A stretch of DNA of 31,962 nucleotides from CAINVV01 sp038323575 (GTDB lineage: Bacteria > Bacteroidota > Bacteroidia > Bacteroidales > Prolixibacteraceae), in contig JBBQHB010000060.1 in NCBI GenBank assembly GCA_038323575.1, positions 1-31,962 on the forward strand, in the 5' to 3' direction. Of the stretch, positions 1 to 7,156 are shown in pieces; position 1 is the stretch's first letter; each line of letters starts with the position of its first letter. A model generated the notes under the pieces. That model was not told the DNA's origin and did not search any database. It saw only the letters and a list, made by a program, of their open reading frames with translations. A program made the translations under genes and the position numbers.

Positions 1-1
1 T

Positions 2-883
2 AACATGGTAAGTGTACCAACAATAATTCATGAGGTCATAGACAATCAAATGAAGATCATTTTTTCCAACGGAGACACCCTGAAATACCCATTCAAAGTG
101 TTGATCCCCGAACCGGTCGTCTCCAATATGACAAGTGAATATGTGCTCACCGGCGGAACAGCTACCATCAATGGCGACTATTTCTATAAACCGCTTACCG
201 TTGCTTTTACAGGCGGCGTGAACGGAGAGATCGTATCGATAGAACCGAAAATTATTAAAGTAAAAGTTCCTGCCGGCGCCAAACCCGGACAAATCACTGT
301 TACCACAAATTTTGGTTCGATGAAATCTAACTTCTGGTTTTTGGACAACAGGAATATTTTCCTTAGCAGTGATCCGTTCACCGGATGGTGGAATGCTTCC
401 TATGTGGTAAACAGTCCCGGATCTGCAGCGGTTCCCGCAATCAATGGAAATTACATTCGCGTTACAAAGAAATTAGGAAGCTGGAGCTGGAATGAATTTG
501 CAGGCGGACCAGCATCTGCTATGGGAGATATCAGCAAAAACATTCCTGATGAAGCCATTCTGAAGCCTGCCCTGTATAATTTCAAATTTGAGGTAAATAC
601 AGTCAAACCATACAACAACAGTATAATATCCTTTAATGTTGGTCTGAATTCCGAGGTTAACAGCGCTTACAAATGGATGCCGCCTTACGATACAAAAGGA
701 CAATGGCAAACGGTCGTTATTCCTTATGAAGAAATAGTGGCTGCTTATGAGGCAGCCGGAGTAAAACTCTCTGTCAATCCTGCCGGCTATTGGACCAGAA
801 TATTGTGCCAGGGTCCGGGCGATCTGGATTGTGACATGGCGTTCGATAATTTCAGGGTGGTTCCAAAGACAATTAAGAAGTAA
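2..883 (+). CDS. Surface glycan-binding protein (SGBP-B-like), 5' truncated by window edge
   Basis: The reading frame is open to the left edge, so the N-terminus (presumably a lipoprotein signal and further IPT domains) lies outside the window; the ATG at 5 is only the first visible Met. Visible residues ~35-110 form an IPT/TIG-type beta-sandwich (Gly/Asn-rich turns, VKVPAGAKPGQITV strand). Residues ~115-290 resemble the C-terminal glycan-binding domain of Bacteroidota SGBP-B proteins: a WW pair in the FTGWWN stretch, several exposed aromatics, and an acidic C-terminal strand around DLDCDMAFDNFRV. Such proteins sit on the outer membrane and hold polysaccharide for the SusCD importer. It lies 26 bp before the next SGBP gene on the same strand, consistent with one PUL operon. 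The family is fairly clear; the ligand is inferred (mannan, from the GH26 neighbour). Confidence 0.75.
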   Translation, partial: NMVSVPTIIHEVIDNQMKIIFSNGDTLKYPFKVLIPEPVVSNMTSEYVLTGGTATINGDYFYKPLTVAFTGGVNGEIVSIEPKIIKVKVPAGAKPGQITVTTNFGSMKSNFWFLDNRNIFLSSDPFTGWWNASYVVNSPGSAAVPAINGNYIRVTKKLGSWSWNEFAGGPASAMGDISKNIPDEAILKPALYNFKFEVNTVKPYNNSIISFNVGLNSEVNSAYKWMPPYDTKGQWQTVVIPYEEIVAAYEAAGVKLSVNPAGYWTRILCQGPGDLDCDMAFDNFRVVPKTIKK

Positions 884-909
884 AAACTTAAATTTTATAA
901 CTTAAAAAA

Positions 910-2202
910 ATGAATATAAAATATAACATACGCTTGCTTTGGTTGATAGGTATTGTATTGTCAATCGGATTAGCATCCAGCTCCTGCAAAAAGGATGATA
1001 CTTCAGTAAATTCCGGAATGGTCGAGTTGCTTAGTTTTGGTCCGTCAGGAGTAAAACTTGGTGACCAGATTACTTTTATCGGGAGGAACCTGGATAAAGT
1101 GACCTCTATCGTTCTAAAAGGAGATAGTGTCCAAAGGTCATCTTTTATCTCACAAACTGCAGAAAATATCGTTATCATTGTCCCGCAAAAAACAGAACGC
1201 GGCCCGGTAACGCTCAGATCTCCTGAAGGAAGTATCGTTTCAAAAACGGTATTAGACATGCTGGTAACCGTTTCGGTAACTTCAATTACACCAACTGTTC
1301 GTCCGGGTGACAACATCACCATTTCGGGTAATTACATGAGCTGGATATCTGAGGTATGGTTTACAAAGGACCTTGTAGTCAAAGAAACAGATTTCGTAAG
1401 CAAATCTTTGTCCCAGGTGGTGGTTAAAGTCCCGGTTGATGCTAAATCAGGCCCATTGGTAATGAATACCAAAGGAGTCAAGCCACTGTCAATCACTTCG
1501 GATAAAGATTTGAACGTTGTCCTGCCTGCAATAACAAGTTTTGCCCCGATCCCGGTCGACCGTGGTGCCAATCTCACCATTACAGGAACCAACCTGGATC
1601 TTACCAAGGGTGTGATTTTCAAGGGTGCGACGGCTCCGGTTACAGTTTTTGTCAGTAAGACGGTCACCCAACTCGTTGTCAAAGTACCCGACTTAGCCAG
1701 CAAAGGATTGATTACATTGATGGCCTATTCCGGAGTTACAGTCGATTCACAGCAAAAATTACTGATTGTTGGTGACCTGCCGGATTTGGCTCCGCTTGGA
1801 TTCGCCATCTATGAAGATTCATTTATGAATGGCTGGCAAGACTGGGGCTGGGGTGGTCCGCGTGATCCGAACAATACAGAATTTGTCAGGGATGGCGACA
1901 AGTCACTGAAATTTTCCTGTGATGGTTCATGGGGTGCCGCCGCGCTTCACGGCAGTTGCAGCACAGCTGCTTATACCGAATATACCTTCTCTATTTACGG
2001 CGGACCAGGTACTAACGGGAAAGGATTACAAGTTATGGGTAACTGGGGTTCAGCTTACCAAATTACAATTGAGGAGGGTAAATGGGTGGAATATAAAATT
2101 CCGAAAGCTACTTTAGGCAGTTATGCCACACTCTCTGACCTGATCTTTCAGGAAAAAGGCTTTGCAGGAAAGATTTGGATAGACCATATCGGAATGCGCT
2201 AG
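910..2202 (+). CDS. IPT/TIG-domain surface glycan-binding lipoprotein
   Basis: A 430-residue protein with a type II signal peptide: hydrophobic stretch LLWLIGIVLSIGLA, then an SSSC lipobox with Cys26, followed by Lys-Lys-Asp-Asp as in surface-exported lipoproteins. Three consecutive IPT/TIG beta-sandwiches follow (roughly 38-115, 118-200, 205-290), each beginning with a pattern like ITSFAP...GxxLTITGTNL. Residues ~300-430 form a different, tryptophan-rich module (GWQDWGWGG) that looks like a jelly-roll carbohydrate-binding domain with a closing IWIDHIGMR strand. The array of Ig-like spacers with a distal binding domain matches PUL surface glycan-binding proteins. It lies between another SGBP and a GH26 mannanase, so it probably presents mannan-like glycans at the cell surface. 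The binding specificity is inferred. Confidence 0.78.
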   Translation: MNIKYNIRLLWLIGIVLSIGLASSSCKKDDTSVNSGMVELLSFGPSGVKLGDQITFIGRNLDKVTSIVLKGDSVQRSSFISQTAENIVIIVPQKTERGPVTLRSPEGSIVSKTVLDMLVTVSVTSITPTVRPGDNITISGNYMSWISEVWFTKDLVVKETDFVSKSLSQVVVKVPVDAKSGPLVMNTKGVKPLSITSDKDLNVVLPAITSFAPIPVDRGANLTITGTNLDLTKGVIFKGATAPVTVFVSKTVTQLVVKVPDLASKGLITLMAYSGVTVDSQQKLLIVGDLPDLAPLGFAIYEDSFMNGWQDWGWGGPRDPNNTEFVRDGDKSLKFSCDGSWGAAALHGSCSTAAYTEYTFSIYGGPGTNGKGLQVMGNWGSAYQITIEEGKWVEYKIPKATLGSYATLSDLIFQEKGFAGKIWIDHIGMR

Positions 2203-2259
2203 TTTGTAGTATAATTTTTTAATAGGGGAACAGTTAATAACTGCACCCAAATAGTTGGG

Positions 2260-2291
2260 GCTGTCTCATTTCATTAGGGTTTTGAGACAGC
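2260..2291 (+). terminator. Hairpin after SGBP gene, possible terminator or attenuator
   Basis: A perfect 9-bp stem (gctgtctca / tgagacagc) with a 14-nt loop lies 58 bp after the SGBP stop and 44 bp before the GH26 start. No strong T-run follows, so it may be a partial terminator or an mRNA-stabilising hairpin that adjusts expression of the downstream hydrolases. Confidence 0.45.
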
Positions 2292-2335
2292 TACAATTAT
2301 ATTTAAGGGATTATTAATAGTTATAAAAATAAGGA

Positions 2336-3772
2336 ATGAAATACTGTTGTACCATCTTGCTGTCAGTTTTAGGATTGTTCGCCTGTAATAAGAATACTGC
2401 TGAAACGAATGATGTAACCTCCGAAAGAATTAGATTTGAAGCAGAGAATGGCGTCAGGGCTGGCACCCTGAAAGTGGAATCTCTCCTCAGCGGCTATTCC
2501 GGCAAAGGATATATGGCAGCATTTAACAATTCAAATGACAAACTGGTTTTCAGTGTAATAAATGATTTGGCAGGGGATTATAACCTGTACCTATCTTATG
2601 CTACCCTATCAACCGGAGCAGGTTCCTGTACCATCAAAATCAATAACGCGGTAACTGTAACCCTGGATCTTCCGGTTACCGGTAACGGTTTTGCAGAATT
2701 AAAATTTGCACGGTCCGCTCTTTGGCAAAATTTGAACACGGTAACCATTACGCCCGGCAACCTTAAAAAGATTGCAATAGATTATTTACGTATTGAACCT
2801 GTTTCAAACGGGGTTGTATCAGCTAACCTGGTAACAAAGAATCCCTCCCGCGAGGCAACAAATCTCTACAATTACCTGAAACAGAGTTACGGCAATAGAA
2901 TTCACTCCGGAGCAACTGCAATTACTTCAAGTTTGGATGAAGAGAACTGGATCTTCCAGCAAACAGGCAAGTATCCTGCGCTGGCCGGATTTGATTTCAT
3001 GAACCATAACCGCAATTACTCGTGGGAAAAAAAAGATGATTTGGTGAAAAATGCAATCTATTGGTGGTCACAAAACGGCATGGTTAACTGCCACTGGCAC
3101 TGGCGCGATCCGTTGAAAATCAACGATGCATTTTACTCCATGGCTACCAGCTACAACGAAAGAACCAACTTCGATGTGTCAAAAATAGCTGACACCCTTT
3201 CTGTTGAGTACAAAGCCATGATTATGGATATCGATACGGTGGCCAATTACCTGCGAAGATTAAGGGATGCAAAGGTTCCTGTACTATGGCGTCCCTTGCA
3301 CGAATCCTCCGGGAAATGGTTCTGGTGGGGATACAAAGGAGCAGATGCCACCAAAAAACTCTGGAAGGTTATGTTTAACCGGTTGGTAAATTACCACAAG
3401 TTAAACAACCTTATCTGGATTTGGACTTCAGATACAAAACCAGACGATCTTGACTGGTACCCAGGAGATGAATATGTCGACATCTTAAGCATGGATATTT
3501 ACCCTGCCAATGGTGATTTTGGTTCGCAAGTGACCAGTTTCAACCAGTTAAAAACCGATTTTGAGGGTCGGAAACTGATTACTTTAAGCGAAAACGGGTC
3601 TATACCTGATCCTGACAACCTGGTCAAAGACAAAGCAGGATGGCTGTGGTTTATGCCCTGGTATGGCGATTATACCCGCAAATCAACAATCAATCCGATC
3701 ACCCAGTGGCAAAAGATTATGAACCACAGTTACGTGATTACGCGGGATGAAATGCCCGATTTAAAAAATTGA
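2336..3772 (+). CDS. GH26 beta-mannanase-type lipoprotein with N-terminal CBM
   Basis: A 478-residue lipoprotein (signal peptide with GLFAC lipobox, Cys17). Residues ~30-157 look like a CBM6/CBM35-type beta-sandwich (RIRFEAENG start, closing with AIDYLRIEPV). Residues ~170-475 are a GH26 TIM barrel. The family signatures are visible: WRPLHE with the acid/base Glu323, and LSENG with the nucleophile Glu419. The aromatic lining HWHWRDP and KWFWWGYKG is typical of the mannan-binding cleft. GH26 enzymes of this type hydrolyse internal beta-1,4-mannosidic bonds; the lipid anchor suggests action at the outer membrane. A purine-rich aagga precedes the ATG. It is followed after 13 bp by a second hydrolase gene, so the two are probably co-transcribed. 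Family assignment is firm; the exact glycan is inferred. Confidence 0.88.
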   Translation: MKYCCTILLSVLGLFACNKNTAETNDVTSERIRFEAENGVRAGTLKVESLLSGYSGKGYMAAFNNSNDKLVFSVINDLAGDYNLYLSYATLSTGAGSCTIKINNAVTVTLDLPVTGNGFAELKFARSALWQNLNTVTITPGNLKKIAIDYLRIEPVSNGVVSANLVTKNPSREATNLYNYLKQSYGNRIHSGATAITSSLDEENWIFQQTGKYPALAGFDFMNHNRNYSWEKKDDLVKNAIYWWSQNGMVNCHWHWRDPLKINDAFYSMATSYNERTNFDVSKIADTLSVEYKAMIMDIDTVANYLRRLRDAKVPVLWRPLHESSGKWFWWGYKGADATKKLWKVMFNRLVNYHKLNNLIWIWTSDTKPDDLDWYPGDEYVDILSMDIYPANGDFGSQVTSFNQLKTDFEGRKLITLSENGSIPDPDNLVKDKAGWLWFMPWYGDYTRKSTINPITQWQKIMNHSYVITRDEMPDLKN

Positions 3773-3785
3773 ACTTATAACCGTT

Positions 3786-5516
3786 ATGCACCATTTCGCT
3801 ATGAACTTGTACCGTCAACCATCTTACATCTTTTATACAGTCAGCATGCTTCTGTGCACAGCAGCATGCAAAGATAAATCTCCTGTCGAGCCGGTAATCA
3901 CCCCGCCGGTAGTTGTCATCGAGACGCCGAACGAGGTACCCGATCTTCCTTTTGGCGCATGGACGCCGAAAAATGCTGTATTGCCCGCAAGTTTTGACGA
4001 TGTTCCCCAGTTTTCGGGCATGAAAGGTTTGGATGTGGTTGTAAATTTCTCCAAAAGGATCTCCAAGGTTTCCAAATATATCTACGGCAACAATGCAAAC
4101 TGTTTTACCGGCTGGATGCAGAATGATGCAGGTTTGATGAAGAAAATGAATGATTTGAAAATGGGAGTAATGCGAATTCCCGGCGGCAGTCTTTCTGACG
4201 TTTACTTTTGGAACCGAAAAGGGATCTATGAAAACTATGCCATTAAATCATATGATCCACCGATTACTGATATTCCGTCAACAATATCGCCCTGGATTGG
4301 GAAAAGGGTATCTGATTTTGAAAACTGGTCGATGGGTGTTGACCAATACTACCAGATGATGCAGATGACCGAATCCACGGGGATGGTAACCGTCAACTAC
4401 GGGTATGCCCGCTATGGTACCGGCTCCAATCCTGTTGCACAGGCAGCTCACCTGGCTGCCGATTGGGTGCGGTACGACAACGGACGAAGCAAATTCTGGG
4501 AAATTGGAAATGAAGTATCAGGCTCGTGGGAAGCGGGTTATGAGATAGACCTGTCTCTGAACAAAGATGGTCAGCCCAAACGTATAACAGGTGACCTCTA
4601 TGGCAAACATGCCCTTGTTTTCATAGATTCAATGAAGGCTGCTGCCAAACAGATTGGCAAAGAGATAAATATCGGGGTGGTTTGTGACCAGGAAGTCAAT
4701 ACCGCTATGCCCACATGGAACAAAGATTTGATCACCAGGGTAGGCGGAAAAGCGGATTTTTACATTGTCCACTCCTATTTCACTCCCTATCAGGGAAATT
4801 CAACGCCCGATGTTATTCTCAATTCCCCTTCCCAAATTGCAAAATACAAACCTTTCGTTCAGGCAGAGCTTGCCATCCAGAACAAACCGGTCGCGCCGGT
4901 TTTCCTTACCGAATGGAATATTTTTGCAGAGGGATCGAAACAACAGGTATCCTTTATTGCCGGTATGCATGCCACCCTTGTTTTGGGTGAACTGATTACG
5001 AATAAATACGAAGCCGCAGTTCGCTGGGACCTCGCAAACGGATATTCCAACGGGAATGATCACGGACTTTTCTCTTACGGTGACGAACCCGGTGTGGCAA
5101 AGTACGCGGCCCGTCCTTCGTTTTATTACATGTATTACTTTCAGAAATATTTTGGAGATATGGCGGTTGAAACAACTTCAAGCCATGGTAATGTAATTGC
5201 ATACGCTTCACAATATACATCCGGCGAAGCAGGAATCGTCCTGGTGAACAAAGGCAGCAGCGATCAGGTTGCCGAGCTCACCCTGAAAAACTTCAAAACG
5301 GGAAATCGTTACTATACTTACGTGCTGACCGGTGGCAGTGACAACGTGCTCTTTTCCGCAAAAGTTTATGTGAATGGCCAGACGACTTCGGCTGTTGCGG
5401 GTGGCCCCGAAAATTACGAATCAGTCAAAGCGAAATCAACACTTATCAATGGTAACATTAAACTGAGTTTGCCTAAATATTCGGTAACTCATATATTGAT
5501 AGAAAAAAAATCCTGA
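3786..5516 (+). CDS. Clan GH-A glycoside hydrolase lipoprotein (GH51/GH44-like)
   Basis: A 576-residue lipoprotein with lipobox CTAAC (Cys28 counted from this start). Met6 at 3801 is an equally plausible start and leaves a shorter signal peptide. A Pro-rich linker (~32-55) leads into a TIM-barrel domain. The clan GH-A catalytic pair is visible: WEIGNE with acid/base Glu243 and FLTEWN with nucleophile Glu376. The MRIPGGSLSD segment and the C-terminal beta-sandwich (~465-576) recall GH51 arabinofuranosidases and GH44 endoglucanases, but I cannot fix the family. The gene starts 13 bp after the GH26 mannanase, which suggests a partner activity in the same degradation pathway, such as a second endo-hydrolase or a debranching enzyme. 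Hydrolase function is well supported; substrate is not. Confidence 0.72.
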   Translation: MHHFAMNLYRQPSYIFYTVSMLLCTAACKDKSPVEPVITPPVVVIETPNEVPDLPFGAWTPKNAVLPASFDDVPQFSGMKGLDVVVNFSKRISKVSKYIYGNNANCFTGWMQNDAGLMKKMNDLKMGVMRIPGGSLSDVYFWNRKGIYENYAIKSYDPPITDIPSTISPWIGKRVSDFENWSMGVDQYYQMMQMTESTGMVTVNYGYARYGTGSNPVAQAAHLAADWVRYDNGRSKFWEIGNEVSGSWEAGYEIDLSLNKDGQPKRITGDLYGKHALVFIDSMKAAAKQIGKEINIGVVCDQEVNTAMPTWNKDLITRVGGKADFYIVHSYFTPYQGNSTPDVILNSPSQIAKYKPFVQAELAIQNKPVAPVFLTEWNIFAEGSKQQVSFIAGMHATLVLGELITNKYEAAVRWDLANGYSNGNDHGLFSYGDEPGVAKYAARPSFYYMYYFQKYFGDMAVETTSSHGNVIAYASQYTSGEAGIVLVNKGSSDQVAELTLKNFKTGNRYYTYVLTGGSDNVLFSAKVYVNGQTTSAVAGGPENYESVKAKSTLINGNIKLSLPKYSVTHILIEKKS

Positions 5517-5528
5517 CAGGCAGGTAAA

Positions 5529-5559
5529 AGCCAAATATTTATATGTATTTTATTTGGCT
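5529..5559. terminator. Bidirectional terminator-like hairpin
   Basis: A perfect 9-bp stem (agccaaata / tatttggct) with a 13-nt AT-rich loop lies between the convergent PUL operon and the minus-strand lipoprotein gene, overlapping the last codons of the latter. A-rich and T-rich flanks suit termination in both directions. Confidence 0.55.
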
Positions 5560-5966
5560 ATCAGCAGATTAAATGAAATAGCGAGCGCAACCGGGTCTTT
5601 CACTCTGGTGGATAAATCCATCAATTTATAATTGACACTATACGATCCAACGGCCAGTTTTCCGATTACAATGGTGTCGCTCCGGAGCATACACGGCAAC
5701 ATCATCATGCTGTTGAAATGTTTCTCAATTTCAATGGAATTTCCGGTTCTGGTCACCCCGGTCAGGATATTATACTGGCAATCTTCATAAACAACAAGCC
5801 TAATATTATCGGCTGAAGTCTGGGGTTCAGGGATAAGTTTCATGTTGTATTGCGACAGGTCAGTGACATTCTTGTAATTAACCGGAGTTTCTGTTACCGT
5901 TATTTTATCGGCGCACGCAACGGTTGACAACAGAAAAGAAACAATAATTAAGCATCGGAATTTCAT
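5550..5966 (-). CDS. Small lipoprotein of unknown function
   Basis: A 138-residue protein with a clear lipoprotein signal: MKFRCLIIVSFLLS then TVAC, giving lipidated Cys18. The mature part is mostly predicted beta-strand, with two further cysteines (in YEDCQY and MLPCML) that could form a disulfide in the periplasm or outside. I recognise no family. It converges with the PUL operon and is divergent from the asparaginase gene with only 42 bp between starts, so the two probably share a compact divergent promoter region. A structural or binding role at the envelope is possible but not demonstrated by sequence. Confidence 0.65.
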   Translation of the reverse strand: MKFRCLIIVSFLLSTVACADKITVTETPVNYKNVTDLSQYNMKLIPEPQTSADNIRLVVYEDCQYNILTGVTRTGNSIEIEKHFNSMMMLPCMLRSDTIVIGKLAVGSYSVNYKLMDLSTRVKDPVALAISFNLLIAK

Positions 5967-6008
5967 CTTGATATTTACATATTAGTTCTTATTTTTATAT
6001 CAATTATT

Positions 6009-6995
6009 ATGCCAATTAAAATGAAAAATTCAATTTTTTTACTCTTAATTCTGTTGATTTCTATCCGGATATGCGCCCAGCTTCCGAATAAACATGCCAT
6101 AGTTATACATGGCGGCGCCGGGGTAATGTCGGAAAAATCGATGACGCCGGCTATTCAGAAGGAGTATCTTGCGGTTTTAAACAGGGCCCTCCGGGTAGGT
6201 GATTCCGTTCTGGTTGCAGGGGGCTCTTCCATGGATGCAGTGGTGAAAACAATCATGGTAATGGAAGACTCGCCCCTCTTTAATGCAGGGAAAGGAGCTG
6301 TTTTCACCCATGAGGGGACTGTTGAACTGGATGCTTCCGTGATGGAGGGTAAAACACTTGCGGCCGGCGCCGTGGCTGGTATTAAGGACATTAAAAATCC
6401 AATCAGACTGGCCAGAACCGTCATGGAGAAATCGGAACATGTTCTGCTTATGGGAAGCGGCGCTTCACAATTCGCCGTTGAGCAGGGATTCCAACTGGTA
6501 CCCAACAACTATTTTTATACGGATAAAAGATTTCAACAACTTAATGAACTAATTAAAAATGAGCGCATAGCAGGCATCAACGACAAGCACGGAACCGTAG
6601 GCTGTGTCGCACTTGATAAATTTGGAAACATAGCGGCAGGTACGTCAACCGGCGGAATGACCAATAAAAAATACGGCAGGGTCGGCGACGCTCCCATCAT
6701 CGGAGCAGGAACCTATGCGAACAATGCCACAGGAGGTTTTTCCTGCACCGGTCATGGCGAATATTACATCCGGCTTGGATTTTCAAGAGACATTTCAGCG
6801 TTGATGGAATACAAACAGCTGGATATTAGAAAAGCCTGCCAGGCTGAAATCGAAAAACTCACCCGGCTTGGTGGTACCGGAGGAGTGATCGGACTGGACA
6901 GATCAGGGAATATTGCGATGGAGTTCAATACTTCCGGCATGTTCAGAGGTTTCATTGATGTTAATGGCAAGAAAGATATAGCAATATTCAAATAA
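6009..6995 (+). CDS. Secreted isoaspartyl peptidase / plant-type L-asparaginase
   Basis: A 328-residue N-terminal nucleophile hydrolase of the Asparaginase_2 family, which self-cleaves and then removes beta-aspartyl residues from isoaspartyl dipeptides and can hydrolyse asparagine. The N-terminal segment IVIHGGAG is the family hallmark. The autocleavage site is HGTVG with nucleophile Thr196; the oxyanion/substrate region GTSTGGMTNK (211-220) and GRVGDAPIIGAGTYAN follow. A signal peptide (hydrophobic core FLLLILLISI, then AQ) points to periplasmic location. Met5 at 6021 is an alternative start that fits a signal peptide slightly better. It is slightly shorter than many homologues but all core motifs are present. 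It stands alone, between a divergent lipoprotein gene and a palindromic repeat. Confidence 0.88.
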   Translation: MPIKMKNSIFLLLILLISIRICAQLPNKHAIVIHGGAGVMSEKSMTPAIQKEYLAVLNRALRVGDSVLVAGGSSMDAVVKTIMVMEDSPLFNAGKGAVFTHEGTVELDASVMEGKTLAAGAVAGIKDIKNPIRLARTVMEKSEHVLLMGSGASQFAVEQGFQLVPNNYFYTDKRFQQLNELIKNERIAGINDKHGTVGCVALDKFGNIAAGTSTGGMTNKKYGRVGDAPIIGAGTYANNATGGFSCTGHGEYYIRLGFSRDISALMEYKQLDIRKACQAEIEKLTRLGGTGGVIGLDRSGNIAMEFNTSGMFRGFIDVNGKKDIAIFK

Positions 6996-7003
6996 TCCGA
7001 TCT

Positions 7004-7079
7004 CGGGTGACGCGGTTTGTAACCGCGTTTTAGTCAACCATTAAAATTTATAAACCGCGATTAGAAATCGCGGCACCCG
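7004..7079. repeat. Two-hairpin palindromic repeat (REP/BIME-like)
   Basis: The unit has an outer inverted pair cgggtg (7004-7009) / cacccg (7074-7079). Inside it are two GC-rich hairpins: cgcggtt/aaccgcg at 7011-7027 with a 3-nt loop, and ccgcgatt/aatcgcgg at 7055-7073 with a 3-nt loop. It lies between two convergent genes, a usual place for REP-type elements. Its sequence differs from the palindromes around the RAYT gene at 10651-11274, so it belongs to a separate repeat family. Confidence 0.7.
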
Positions 7080-7118
7080 GCTTCGCGCTCCTCCAAAAGG
7101 ATTTAATATATATACAGA

Positions 7119-7148
7119 AATAAACCAGGACTTTCATCCTGGTTTATT
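7119..7148. terminator. Bidirectional intrinsic terminator
   Basis: A perfect 12-bp stem (aataaaccagga / tcctggtttatt) with a 6-nt loop lies 8 bp beyond the stop of the minus-strand M16 protease gene. A/T-rich flanks on both sides suit termination of the protease transcript and, in the other direction, of the asparaginase transcript. Confidence 0.75.
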
Positions 7149-7156
7149 CATTTCGA

